From positions 11,512,733-11,576,732 of the forward strand of contig OW285188.1 of NCBI GenBank assembly GCA_935421135.1: a stretch of 64,000 nt of DNA. Reading direction: 5' to 3'. Shown in pieces: positions 28,501 through 40,149 of this stretch. Each line of letters begins with the position of its first letter. The first letter of the stretch is position 1. Position numbers and translations under genes: made by a program. Under the pieces are notes generated by a model. That model was not told the DNA's origin. It saw only the letters and a list, made by a program, of their open reading frames with translations, and searched no databases. This stretch comes from Bugulina stolonifera (Eukaryota > Bryozoa > Gymnolaemata > Cheilostomatida > Bugulidae).

Positions 28501-31500
28501 GAGGAGAGGTGTTAGAGAAATATACACACTGACAGTAAACGTAGTGGAGGCAAAGCACCTGTCAGACAGAATCTCATCAGGGTCCTCTGTATACTGTCAC
28601 ATTAGTCTGAACGATGTACCTGTAGCTAAAACTCAGTCTAAGGAGCTGGCCTGTCTAGTCTGGGATGAGGAGTTCGTACTAGAGTGAGTTGAACTTAAGC
28701 TAAGTGATGAGCTGGTATTGCGGGTTGTATACACTGTGTAATATTACATGTACTAGGGTACTAGGGTCAGCCATCCTAGCTTACTGTAAGTTGCAGGTAT
28801 TGCCTACTAGTATACTGTACTTGGTGTTATGTTATAATTACCAGACTATAATCTCGGTCCAGGACATGCTGCATGTACATCATATACATGTATGATAGAG
28901 AATATTTTGTAGTTTAATTATGACTGTTTGAGTTAGTAACTGACCTTGTTTCCTTGGCTACAGCCGTTTGTACAACACAAGTAATGTAGTTACTGTGTGT
29001 TGTAGTGACGTACCACCTAATGTACATAAGTGTACCTTTACCCTGTACTGTAAGAATAAGAAGAGCGTTCACAGGGACCAAGAGTTATGTAAGTATAGTA
29101 CTACCTCTGTACATGTGATGTAAGTATAGTACTACCTCTGTACATGAGATGTAAGTATAGTACTACCAGTCTGTACTTGTAATGTTAGTATAGTACCATG
29201 GTTACATACATATATATATAATCTCTACACAGGTGCTGTTGCCATGGTTACATATATGATTTCTACATAGGTGCTGTTACTGTGGTGCTGGCAAATGTAG
29301 AAATGGGGGAGGAGTCGGACGATTGGATGCCGATGGCTTTATTATCCTCTACAAACAATAGTGGTAACGACGCATTGACCTCTCTACCTCATCTTAGATT
29401 GAAGTTAAAATATAAGCATGATGTGATACTCCCCGTAAAAGATTATTCGGACCTTCAACATGTAAGTATCGTTAGTGACCTTCACCTTTCTACTCGAATA
29501 GTTGTCCACCAAATGCTATTGGCTTATTCACCTGTACATACTATGCACAATGCACTATGGGAAATGTACCTCAACTACATGTATATAATTACATGTTTCA
29601 GCGTATTGTCAAAAAACTGCTCACTTGTTCTTTAAATTCTCCCACCCAGTCACTAAGCATTACCAGTATACAATGTATATGTAATAAATAAATATATCTG
29701 GCAACTGTGTCTTATCGATTAGGTGCTGTGCTGGAGAGCCTTGGGTTCATCAAACCCCTGCCTGCTGTAGAATATTTCTACTGGTGTAGAACCCAGTCTG
29801 TGGCTGCTCATCAATCCTAAAAATAGTAATATAAAAATATGGCCGAATGCCATGTCAGTACAATGTATATACACATAATAGATACATGTATAATGATATT
29901 AGGCATATTGTGTAATTGCTATTGTGGTCACACACAGGTTCTGCTATCCAAGGATTGCCAGATAGTGAGCACATTGGGTCTGCTATGTGACAATCTTAGT
30001 GATAGAATACAGCTAGCTCAGTCTCTCCTCAAGGTGTTCAGACATGAAAAGAGAGAAGCTACTTTACTAAAAACACTCACTAGTGTAGAAATAGCTAATG
30101 AAGGTAAGTCGTAAGGCTAGAAGTCACTGGTTTATGAAAGGATAACTCCAAATGATGTCAGATGAGCACTAGCATGTTATTCTACATGTATTTTCCTCTT
30201 CATGTTTTTCTCAGTAAGTATAATGCTTCTTACAACACTGTTTACTCTCATGAAATATATCTCAAGTTTGGAGTTTTCTACTTTTTGGTCTGATGTACAC
30301 ATCCATGAATTGGTATAAGAAACAATGATTTACTATTTTATTACGAGCTCTTTAGACCCAAACGTTGTTATATTTGTTTCCATTTACTGCTGATTGTTGC
30401 CCCGTATTACAAACACACGCGTCTGTTTACACTAAAGTTAAGGCAAGACAACTCTCGCTACTCCATGCTTGCATCACATTGGCATAATTATTGGATGGAT
30501 AATTTCTGACGGAACAATCAGCACATTCAGTTACTCCAAACTAAAATTATACTTGGCTTATGGTGAAAAGTGGGAACATTTTATTTCCTCATCCCTGTGC
30601 TTTGTACACTATATTAGTGTCATTATACATTGCAATATTATTATTATGGAGTGGTCACAGATATTTATCATTTATATGGGAGTGGTTGTTTGCAATAATT
30701 ATAGAGAATGCAGCCACACTGTTCCGCAGTACATCACTAGCTACCACACTAATGGACCAATATATGAAGCTGACGGCTGGAGACTTCGTCAGGTCTGCTT
30801 TACAAAAGACTGTTCAGAAGATCACAACAGAAAATATAAAAATAGAGGTGATGTATTGCTATAGCAGTCGGCTTTATAGCGTGAATTATTCTGACTATCA
30901 TAACCATTCATGTATATGTATATAAGACTATTTGACGTTATGTGTGGAATGTCTAGCCTTGGTTCCTGGGAATTCTGAGCTGGAATCACATGAAATTATA
31001 CAAGGTGCTGTGACTATCCAAATCAGTGTAAACAGTGCCATTACCCCTACATTATATGAATAAAACTGTTTAGTCGGCAGTACTGACCAGGTTCTTAGTG
31101 ATCTAGTTTTATATCCACACAGCTGTTACTGAGTTGTGCTACTCGCAGCATGTTACCTGCACCGACATCCTTTTACAAAGTATCACACAATACCAGCCTT
31201 TCTTTGGCACCCCATCTATATGTGACTTATAGAAACTCTCTGCATGTTTCTAATGTGTTGACTGATTTTGTAGTTGGACCCTAATATTATGGAGAATCCT
31301 TCAGGTTTAGATGCCAACAAATACACCCTTATGCAATTACTCAGTGAGCTGCTGGCAGCCATAATAAATGCAAAGAATGACTGCCCACTGTAAGTATTCA
31401 TTTCATTCGGATTCTTATCTATCTCTAAGGCATCAGGGTCTCATGGACCTCCTCTTAGAACAATAATACCTGGAGCAATCTTTGAAATTTTCAAACACTG

Positions 31501-32730
31501 TAGCAGCTCGGGTAAATTTTCAGATTTCACAATTTTAAAGAGTATTTCTAACGCGTCACATGTGATGTGAGTGTTTCTAGTTATAATATTTTATGTGTGA
31601 GTGGAGATATTCTTTGAAGTGGAGTGATATTTTGACTACATACCGTACTGGGGAGAGCACGCGTTTTGCTATCAGAATACGACACAACAGTCTAATAATT
31701 ACTTGTTTGTGTCAGTTGGTTTGGCCGGCTATGTATATCTGTTGGTGCATTTTAGAACTCTCCGTCATATTTGTGGATGTCTCCAGCGTACAGTGGCCAA
31801 ACGGTGGCCGGACAATGAGATAGTCAAGCCTCGGGTAGTCAGTGGATTTATCTTCCTCCGGCTGCTCTGCCCGACGATTGTTAACCCTCGCAACTTCAAC
31901 CTTGTCTCAGAACCACCGGGAGAGTCGGCCACTAGGACTCTAAAACTCGTAGCTAAGTCATTAATTAATCTCGCCAATCTAGTTGAGGTCGGCACAAAGG
32001 AGATATACATGGAAGCTGTTGGACCATTTATCGTGGATAACAAGAATCGAATGGTGACATTTCTCAATGAATTAGCGGTAAGTCAGTAATTCCAATGTAA
32101 ATCTTTTACAGCAGTATTCTACATCTTTTGTGTATTTCTTATCGGCTTCAATATTTATTTTCTCTGCTAAGGATGTTGTGGAAATGCCGGACGAAAGCTC
32201 TCGGAATGCGACTGACGATCTTGCGAGGGAGCTGAGTACTATACATAAAATCTGCTCCTGTCACATGAAAGACCTGCAGAGCAAGAGCATTGCTCAGGTA
32301 TACTATATGTACTAATTGTACCTGCAAAACTAGTCTCGAACACATGCATAATTTAGTGATATGCGATAGTGCTAGACGCGTTTTGATTTCATTCCTTTTA
32401 CTTCGTCATCATCATCTTCTTCAAATGCATCATTTAGATATAAATTGTAATTTTGCTTGTTTGCTCCAAATTTTCATTTCATATTGTGATTATACGGTTT
32501 GTCATGTATATTATATATTCGTATTAGCAAATATGATAATAGGAGTGGGAGCGGGGCCTTCAGATTTGCCGAGTATAGTTTGGCTACATGTAACTATAAT
32601 TCCTGAATGCTTCTCTTTGAATTGAATTATATACTCTTGGTTTTAGCCGGCACTGAAGAAGCTCGTCGCAGCCATTCAAGCAATAACTACGACGGTAAAT
32701 TTCTATAATGGACAGATGTCCGGAGGATGA
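19569..32730 (+). CDS. RASA1: p120 Ras GTPase-activating protein (RASA1)
   Basis: This complete gene has 18 coding exons and predicts 927 residues: 19569-19642, 21449-21604, 22116-22251, 22582-22776, 23357-23444, 24699-24843, 26046-26269, 27193-27352, 28090-28174, 28436-28683, 28964-29088, 29271-29461, 29938-30103, 30705-30847, 31274-31389, 31756-32077, 32172-32297, 32647-32730. Domains: SH2 (26-115, FLVRES Arg52), SH3 (about 128-182), SH2 (about 195-295, YLIRPS Arg225), PH (about 330-430), C2 (about 448-600), RasGAP (about 610-890). The arginine finger is kept in LFRSTSLATTLMDQYMK (Arg672) and the stabilising FLR motif in FLRLLCPTIVNPRNF (Arg786), so the enzyme should be active in switching off Ras at phosphotyrosine sites. 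The Gly/Pro-rich N-terminal region of vertebrate RASA1 is reduced to about 25 residues. The second SH2 is completed by exon 26046, whose phase and pyrimidine tract fit exactly. Confidence 0.97.
20233..20714 (-). mobile_element. 5'-truncated LINE (non-LTR retrotransposon) 3' fragment
   Basis: On the minus strand a 91-codon frame (20714-20439) reads SRLRRLQNICVDIIWN, then LKERRKSARMNLFFK, a His/Arg spacer, and SKSFYYSFWPKTIRD before a stop. This is the characteristic C-terminal end of LINE reverse-transcriptase ORFs, where an ERR..AR..LFYK block is followed by a YKxSFFPRTI block. A 23-base T run at 20233-20255 is the poly(A) tail on the minus strand, about 180 bases after the stop. The element lies antisense in RASA1 intron 1 and has lost all upstream sequence. 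The family within LINEs cannot be named from this piece. Confidence 0.8.
22447..22581 (+). repeat. 28-bp tandem repeat ending at the RASA1 SH3-exon acceptor
   Basis: Five imperfect units beginning agcatggaaacatact and ending tactgttac stand head to tail (one is shortened to 21 bases). Each unit junction creates ..ttacag, and the last junction is the genuine 3' splice site of the SH3 exon at 22582. The intron is open in the SH3 reading frame through the whole array. Confidence 0.9.
24848..24928 (+). repeat. 27-bp tandem repeat just inside a RASA1 intron donor
   Basis: Three diverged copies of gcactagttgtatatacagt plus ataata follow directly after the donor of the second SH2 exon (exon end 24843). 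The donor itself is not inside the unit. Confidence 0.75.
25120..25383 (-). other. Unassigned antisense reading frame in a RASA1 intron
   Basis: An 87-codon minus-strand frame lies in the 1.2 kb RASA1 intron 24844-26045. It has a biased, protein-like composition (for example KRRRIKELWNLCAS) and is less AT-rich than its surroundings. I recognise no family. It could be a relic of a mobile element or retrocopy, or chance. No start, tail or terminal repeats are visible. Confidence 0.25.
29089..29205 (+). repeat. 31-bp tandem repeat containing the RASA1 C2-exon donor
   Basis: About 3.6 copies of gtaagtatagtactacctct plus gtacatgtgat start exactly at the donor after exon 28964-29088. Three units begin gtaagt and a degraded fourth begins gttagt, so the true donor is followed by two further consensus donors 31 and 62 bases downstream. 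Confidence 0.9.
29196..29280 (+). repeat. Duplicated acceptor of a RASA1 C2 exon
   Basis: Two copies of a segment running from ccatggttacata through an intronic pyrimidine stretch to ag followed by gtgctgtt lie in tandem. The first copy's acceptor is at 29231-29232 and the authentic one at 29269-29270. Only the second keeps the frame: splicing to the first leads to TAG after 12 codons. Confidence 0.85.
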
Positions 32731-32783
32731 CCATAGTGTTGATCGACTGGGTAGCTTGTTGGTGGTTTCACCTCGTTTCTGGG

Positions 32784-32849
32784 CAGATGACCGTTAGTAG
32801 CTGTGCAGATGACCGTTAGTTGCTGTGCAGATGACCGTTAGTAGCTGTG
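32784..32849 (+). repeat. 25-bp tandem repeat just after the RASA1 stop
   Basis: Three copies of gcagatgaccgttagtagct plus gtgc lie about 55 bases into the RASA1 3' UTR. No function is evident. Confidence 0.85.
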
Positions 32850-33049
32850 CTTACAGAATATGGAACTTATTGCTTACTAGGTTTTCTGAAATCCATTGAC
32901 CAATAACTAAGCATACAGTAGGTTAGTTGAGAGAACATAGTGACCTGCAGTGGTCAGACGCATTCCTCTAGATGGATCATGCAGCATTTTATATTATGTT
33001 TAGTCTGTATATTATATATTAATATTTATTTTTTCAACAACAACCAACA

Positions 33050-33252
33050 TAGCATTGTTGCTCTTGCAAATAGTATCGCTAGACTAGACTACTGTATATA
33101 TTATAATAAGTCATTGCCACAATTCATTATTCGGTGCTCCCATGCAATAGAGATGAAAGTGGCTGCAAGTCTGTCATTGGTTTTTGTATTATGTCTGTAT
33201 AGAAATATTTTCCTCCCCAGTTAATTTTAAGAGGAAAATACAATTGCTGGAA
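33050..33252 (+). repeat. Dispersed repeat, copy 1
   Basis: This segment aligns by eye with 36892-37112 in the same orientation. Shared blocks are gtcattgccac, tcattatt, gcaat(at)agag(a/g)tg and attatgtctRtatagaaat. The two copies lie on either side of the NPC2-like gene. Similarity is moderate with several small gaps. Confidence 0.65.
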
Positions 33253-33728
33253 CGATAACTTAGATAATTTAACTATGATATACAATGTATATGCATATGT
33301 AATACATATTTTGGCAGTAACATCTACCCAACTGTATTTCAAGTGTGGTAGACGTGGTAGTATTTCACTGTTACCTGGTCTAGGCCAGGAAGATTATCTC
33401 TCTCTCTCAAGAATAACACCACAAAAATAAACCCAAATTACCATTGGTGTGGCAGCACCTTGCATAAACTAGGCTTACAGATGAATATTTTTTGGAATTT
33501 TGAATTAACATATTTTTATTAGCTTTTTAAACAGACATGTATATTTATGTACATTGTACACAACTAATAATACAGGGAGTGCAGAATTAATAATGTATAG
33601 CCTATAACATTATAACTATTCAAACATATTCAGTCAGTTTGTAGGGAACCATATAGGCCTAAGAACTAGTAGATACATAAAAACTTTCACTGGACCAATG
33701 TCTTATAGCTGTTGGATGCGCAGAGAGT

Positions 33729-36211
33729 TTAGCAGATTTCACCAGGGAACTGTACACATATGGCATCATTACCATTGTCATCCTTAAACTCCAACTGGAC
33801 AATTAATCTGAGCTGGAAGAAAAGTACAAAATTTGATGAAATAACTTCAATGGTTATTAAATTGACTACCGTATGGAAAAATGCAATAGAAGGGAGCATG
33901 TAGTGATACTTACTGTAGGGTAGAGAGCATGTAGTGATACTTACTGTAGGGTAGAGAGCATGTAGTGATACTTACTGTAGGGTAGAGAGCATGTAGTGAT
34001 ACCTACTGTAGGTTAGAGAGCATGTAGTGATACTTACTGTAGAGTAGAGAGCATGTAGTGATACTTACTGTAGGGTAGAGAGCATGTAGTGATACTTACT
34101 GTAGGGTAGAGAGCATGTAGTGATACTTACTGTAGGGTAGAGAGCATGTAGTGATACTTACTGTAGGTTAGAGAGCATGTAGTGATACTTACTGTAGAGT
34201 AGAGAGCATGTAGTGATACTTACTGTAGGGTAGAGAGCATGTAGTGATACTTACTGTAGGGTAGAGAGCATGTAGTGATACTTACTGTAGGGTAGAGAGC
34301 ATGTAGTGATACTTACTGTAGGGTAGATTGTCTTAATTGGGATTACGGTCTTGAAAGTGTATTTAGACCCAGATTTAGTTGGACATTGAACTCCTTGGGT
34401 GCAAGCATCAGGATTGGGGAGATCGAATGGGACCCATACCACAACCTCTCCCTTGCATACAGCAGTCAACTTAGATGTGACTTCATCTACAAACCAAACA
34501 GTTAGTTAAAATGGTAATGCACATGGCTACATGTTGTACAAGTCCTGCAAACCTGTTATGATTACACTATTCTGTGCTGTTGGGGGTGCCGGTGAGTACC
34601 AGGACTCTATTGGTAGTAATGACATTGGGTTATCTTCAGCCGGCCAACAAAGCCCCAAGAGATAAAGGATGGGGTGACGTTATGTAAACATGAGGTGATC
34701 ATAATTAGGTCACTCAAACACCACATCAGTAGTCTGAAATGATTCCCTTACCAATTTCCAAATCAAGGATTGCTGTTACATTCTTTCCTCGTGGAAAAGT
34801 GCAGGCACCAACAGGTGCTGGATCTAGTGTAATACTGGAGACCTTGCCAGACTTGGAACCTAAATATAGACATGAAATACCATGTTATTTATCATAATCG
34901 AGAGGAGGTACGACAAACCTACCCTCTACAGAATTATCTTAAATGCAGATGAGTGGAAACAATAATAAGAGAAATTTTATGCATTTAATCCACAGTCGAA
35001 TTACATTGAAAAATTGAAAATTTCTGCTAAAATTATGAACCGTGTAGATTAGATCCTCCATATTTACAATACGTAGACATAATATTCTCACACATGATAA
35101 AACAAACAAAACAATATGTTATAACTCTTTGGTAAATGGGGTGGTTATGGAACAGTCATAATGCATTTTATTAAATAATCATTAAATTACAAATACAAAC
35201 AGATCACTTAATTCGCCAAATTACAATTAGTAAATTGTAATACAACAGAAAACCACTGCCGTTGAATTTCATTTTAAAGTGGGCCTACTTCAATCATCTG
35301 GGGAGTAAACAGTCAAGTTAGTGAAGGAGTGGGTGATAAAATATTTTCAGGAGGACCAACAACTCTTACATGTATTTCCTTCTAATCTCTTTGATCATAG
35401 AATTTTGACAACTGTCATTATTTAGGCCTATAACTGTTCAGTGTGCACTGTACCAGTGTAGATACTATTGCTAGTTTTACCAAAGGGTTACTATTAACTG
35501 TTTGACCTTGAGACCTGAGGGTCACAGGTTCAAGCAGAGCATTTATAACCGGCTCTGGGCTCAAGATCCACACAACCCAATTATTGCAGGTGAGGTCTTT
35601 CACTCAAAGCACAGCAAATGTTGCTCATACAATCTTAGAAGTCAGCGGTCTGTTACATAAGACTAAATGCATACAAACATAGGCTATATAAAATAGTATA
35701 AAATACAGAAAATAACTGCGAAACATACAGACCAACTAGGTGCAATATAGTTAGTTTCATCATTCTAACAGCTTGTCTAATAATCTGTATTTGTGATGTA
35801 CCAGTTAATGTCTAAATATGGGGATCTCAGATATTAGCATAGAGATAGATAAGATTAAACAACTCCTACCTTCATTTTTGATTTTGGCAGAAAATGACTA
35901 AGGCTAACTGTACAAGCATTCTTGGCCTAAGGAAATGTCATCATTGCTATACTTATTACAATAATTAATTGTAATAATTTGTAACATTATTTAATAATAC
36001 TCATGTACAAATAATAATATAATTAGCTGAGATAAAGATTTCTAGACCTAGGCTAGTAGGCGTAGCTGAAGTCAACTTGAAGTTAACTTTAAATAAATAT
36101 TGTCTTACCGCAATCCTTGAGGGGCAAAGAAGCTGATGGTGAGTATACTGTAGCACCTGAGGTCAGAGTAAAAATTGCCACAGCAGCGATAAGAACTGTC
36201 GTTGAATACAT
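33729..36211 (-). CDS. NPC2: NPC2-like secreted sterol-binding protein (ML domain)
   Basis: Four exons on the minus strand (36211-36109, 34859-34752, 34486-34317, 33812-33729) give 154 residues, close to human NPC2 (151). Residues 1-19 (MYSTTVLIAAVAIFTLTSG) form a signal peptide. The ML-domain cysteine pattern is present: KDCG, GACTFPRGKNVTA, TAVCKG, PDACTQGVQCP and DAICV. The VPFDLPNP segment, the PIKTIYP segment and the final strand LRLIVQLEFKDDNGN match the NPC2 fold. The family binds sterols in the late endosome/lysosome lumen and passes them to NPC1; some invertebrate members instead bind other lipids. The C-terminal GEIC adds a seventh cysteine after the signal peptide. The donor of exon 3 lies at the edge of a 14-copy tandem array. 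Confidence 0.92.
33893..34325 (-). repeat. 14-copy 31-bp tandem array carrying the NPC2 exon 3 donor
   Basis: The plus-strand unit is gcatgtagtgatacttactg followed by tagggtagaga. Read on the coding (minus) strand, each unit contains CTACCCTACAGTAAGTAT, that is the last ten bases of NPC2 exon 3 plus its donor. The exon-proximal unit provides the true splice site (exon end 34317). Nearly all copies keep ACAGTAAGT; one reads ACAGTAGGT. Units are almost identical, with a few variants (gggta, ggtta, agagta). Confidence 0.97.
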
Positions 36212-37326
36212 GGTGACTGTCAACCTAAACGCTACTTGACTTGCTTACGGTACGTCAAATGAATGAATGAAAATCAACTGTTCACTCCAAACAATTGTAT
36301 AACCCTCGCTCGAAAACCATTTAGCTGGTAACAAATAGCGAGTTTCAAATCCTCCACCCTAACTAAGTTAGGAAATTAGATTAGTCATGTGAGGATCACC
36401 AGATCACATGATCAGTGGCCTAGAAAGGCGTTTCACCCTTGGTTGGGGTAAGGCAACTCTGATAGCAATTATGACGAATATTACTTTATACAATTACAAA
36501 GTAAACTACATGTACATGATTGTATGTTTTCCCTTTTGTCTTCGCTTTTATCATCTTCATTCTCAAGTCGCAATAGTAACTGATTGTTAGTATTAGCTTT
36601 AATCTATTTTTAATAGAAATTTCTACAGTAGGTATATTCATTGTAAATTTATCACTATGTCACATTATCATGGGATACAAAGGTTGTGATATTTATTCTG
36701 CAATGTAAGTTGGCATTACTATTCAGTATTCACCCACTAGAAAGAATACCCACCAATCTTCAGCAATTTCCTCAATCACGACATTCTACACCTACATTTC
36801 TCATGATAGATTGTGGATTAATATAACAGGGCATCTCAGCATTTTTTACTAGTTTCCCCATGCCTATTATTTATTGTAACATTCTAACTCTGGCATTGAG
36901 TTGCAAACTACGTTATTAGACCAGAATATTGTGCATACATGTACATATGATTTAGTCATTGCCACTAAGTCATTATTTGGCATTGTTGTGCAATATAGAG
37001 GTGGAAGCAGTTGCAATTTAGTTATTTGTTTTTATATTATGTCTATATAGAAATTATTCTTGCCTCAGTAAATTTGAAAATTTTTGAGAAAATAGAATAA
37101 TTATTGGAATTGCCATTAAAATGATAATAATATGTTACAACTAATACGGTAGGCTAATATTACATGGTGTGGCCAATGAAATGTTTCAAATAATGCACAA
37201 GTGACCAAAGGTAGATAAATATTCAGTAATTCTAACTATACATCATATAAAACAGGTAAAGGCCTGGCTGCAAACGCAGGCCATAGAACTAAATAACATA
37301 ATATATCTGACAGTAGAAGATACAAT
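36212..37326. other. Spacer between NPC2 and ASF1
   Basis: No gene is visible. It contains the second copy of the dispersed repeat (36892-37112) and must include the NPC2 promoter next to 36211. Both flanking genes read on the minus strand, with ASF1 upstream of NPC2. Confidence 0.6.
36892..37112 (+). repeat. Dispersed repeat, copy 2
   Basis: This is the partner of 33050-33252, in direct orientation about 3.85 kb away. The strongest shared block is tttttRtattatgtctRta followed by tagaaat. I see no terminal inverted repeats. Confidence 0.65.
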
Positions 37327-39431
37327 TCAACTTGCCATGGGCTCTGAGAGATTTAGACTGTTGCTATCATGGCCTATACCTAATGTCTGTGGTAGAGAAT
37401 GCGGTACAGAGGAAGAAGATGGGGCAGTTATTTGATTTGATTCTGTAACTTCTGGTTGTATTTCATTGTTACCATCCTCTGGGTTGGTCTCCATCTCATT
37501 GTTCCCTTCACCCCACTCTATAGGAAACTTTGTGACTCTTGGAGCTGTTGCTAGAACATTCCTCTGTAACTGTAACAAGTAACATAATTCATAATGAAGA
37601 GAATCACCCAGTTAGGGGGCAGAATGCACACTACGTGTATTTTTATGGCCAAAGACTCATGTTAATAAATTGAGCGAAAGGGGTTAGACCAAATAACCGA
37701 TTTCTGCTACTCCATTGTTGGCGAAAAACAGAGACCATCCCATTCCCTTCATCTTCAGAATACAGAGAAAAACATGAGTACATGTGCACTGGGACTAGAA
37801 CATGAGTACATGTGCACCGGAACTAGAGCATGAGTACATGTGCACCGGGACTAGAACATGAGTACATGTGCACCGGAACTAGAGCATGAGTACATGTGCA
37901 CCGGGACTAGAACATGAGTACATGTGCACTGGGACTAGAACATGAGTACATGTGCACTGGGACTAGAACATGAGCACATGTGCACTGGGACTAGAACATG
38001 AGCACATGTGCACTGGGACTAGAACATAATTATGCAGACAGCGGTTTGTACTATAATCTCCACAGCAGATGGCACCTTAGTATTCTATACACACATGTAT
38101 TCTCCACTCTCACACGGCAGATGGTACCTTAGTACTCCATAGAATAGGACTATATACATGTATGCATTCTCCTCTCTCACATGATACTGATTACAGAGAT
38201 TATTACAGAAAGTACAGATCATTATCTCATACCAAACCATATTATATTGTATGGTAAATCTGTAATACTACAGCATTTACACACCTACCTTACACAATGT
38301 TATAGAAATCATGCTGTAGATTATATAATATAGTAGTGTGGAGACTAACCTTGTTGAAATCAGGAACAGCTGGTGGATTTTCTCTCATTTCAGCATCTGG
38401 ATAATCGTTGTTCACATAGTAACCAACTCTAATGAATTCTCTTGATTTATAGGAACACGTGAGTAAGACAACTGTCACTCCGACAGCGTCAGCAACCGGT
38501 ATTTTATCTATATTAGGAGCGGGTGCCTGAAATAATATAACAATACGATATAGTCCCAAGTATGTGAATAGCCATCCATATTTTATTATACATCTACATT
38601 TAATTGTGTTATCACTCATTAGCATTCCTAACAGCTAGAAATGGGTACATCACCAGGGTTCTGGATACTGCGAACAAGAACCCCATTAGTGATTTGGATC
38701 TCGCTCACCGATTTATTCGACACTATATCAGTGTGTCTGCTGTTGTCTGTCATTAGTAAGCGCTGCGTTGATCCACACTAAATTGAACTGATTTTTGTTT
38801 GATTTCTACAGCTATCATCCATCATAAACCGTATATCGAATCAAGTAATATAAAATATATTATAATAATACAAAAGCTAGTAATATTTGTCGAGTTACCT
38901 GAAACACAAACATGTGTTTGCCTGGAGGAACTGGACCCACCAACACAGAGTCAAGCACCTGGTCATGATCTTCACTTTCAGCTGAGCTGACGTATATTAT
39001 CTTCCATTCCAGATCTGAAAATGTAACGACAGTACCATGACATAACCATGATAAACATAAAATAGTAATAGGGCTAACATAAGCTACTGTAATTCACACA
39101 GAGTATCCAATGTCATAATAATTATACAAAATATACAGTCGTAGACCCTACAGCAATCAACTGCAGGAAAGTAAAATAAACCAGAATGTTGGATGACTAT
39201 ATTTTCTCTATTTATGCATGATAAATAAATAAATCTCATACAGGACTACATCCAATGATATAGCACATATAACTGTCCAACCATATATGTATACATGTAC
39301 ATACATTGCTATACTTACTAACCGTCATTTAAATGTTCTAAACATTCGAAGGTTATTTCAAACTGAAATGGGTTGTTGAATGGAGACGGATTATCCAGAA
39401 CTACGACATTGCTAATGTTAACCTGAGACAT
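37327..39431 (-). CDS. ASF1: Histone H3-H4 chaperone ASF1
   Basis: Four minus-strand exons (39431-39323, 39014-38899, 38526-38350, 37569-37327) give 214 residues. The immunoglobulin-like core (1-153) is almost fully conserved: MSQVNISNVVVLDNPSPFNN, PFQFEITFECLEHL, DLEWKIIYVSSAES, DQVLDSVLVGPVPPGKHMFV, DAVGVTVVLLTCSY and FIRVGYYVNND. The aspartate matching human Asp54 and the valine strand carrying Val94, which contact histone H3, are kept. The protein hands H3-H4 to CAF-1 and HIRA in chromatin assembly. The C-terminal tail (154-214) is acidic, rich in Glu/Asn then Ser/Pro, and longer than in yeast-type minimal ASF1; such tails are kinase targets in animals. Only one locus is seen, so ASF1A versus ASF1B cannot be assigned. 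Confidence 0.97.
37771..38027 (-). repeat. 30-bp tandem repeat in ASF1 intron 3
   Basis: About 8.6 copies of aacatgagtacatgtgcacy gggactag lie in the intron 38349-37570. Two subtypes alternate (caccgg-aactagag and caccggg-actagaa), suggesting a higher-order 60-bp unit, with a more uniform cactggg type towards the far end. The unit contains the palindrome gtacatgtgcac-like core. It does not include a splice site. Confidence 0.95.
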
Positions 39432-40149
39432 GTTGGCTGCTGTATATATCACCCACCAATCAAAAACCACCTAAAACAAAACATAGAAAAATACATTTCT
39501 TGTACAAACAACTTCATCTGGCAATTCAGACCCACTACCATGTAACAATTCCATCATTTTTCCAAACAATAACAAATCTCACGAAGTCATAAATGGCTAT
39601 AACATGGGTACTCGTAAGTTATAGTTATGTTATGAAGTTGTCCTCTCACAGGGTGCGACGCTATTTATTCTTGCTAGCCTGATAATAGAAAATTTGAGTT
39701 ACATTGTAGCATACCCACATGTATTATTAGTGTATGAGCACTCCATTTCAGACATAATAGAAAGAGGACAATTTCAAACATTTGTCATTTTTATTGGAAA
39801 CATTCCAAAATAATTTTACCCCTCCTACCATGTAATAAGATTCATAGCATTAGGACTAACAAGGGTTGTTATTTAGATGGATAAAATTAAAATTAGACAT
39901 TTCCAGTAACAACATTTCCAGATTGGGCATTGAAAAGAATTTCATGGTATTTATATTGTATGTGAGCAGGACTTCAGAAAGAAGCAATTCAATACATGTA
40001 TGGTGTTGACTGTACTCAAGGAATAATTGGTTCCTCTTGGCGAGACAGGCAGGTGGATCCTTTATGTCCAGATAGAATCTATGCATTAAGTACTGCGAGC
40101 CTTGAGTTGAAATAGAGGGGTGATGCTTGCTGAAGGCCTATCAGTTTAA

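Larger units (their letters stand above)
32731..33728. other. RASA1 3' UTR and intergenic spacer
   Basis: There is no gene in this stretch. It holds the short 25-bp array, one copy of a dispersed repeat (33050-33252) and an AATAAA at 33426-33431 that could end the RASA1 transcript. RASA1 (+) and NPC2 (-) converge here. Confidence 0.6.

Noticed and set aside
30469..30925. Two overlapping plus-strand frames of 121-131 codons
   Set aside because: They are readings of intron sequence running into the true RASA1 RasGAP exon 30705-30847; only the exon part is conserved.
33893..34325. Regularly spaced repeats resembling a CRISPR array
   Set aside because: Units are contiguous with no unique spacers, and the setting is a eukaryotic intron.
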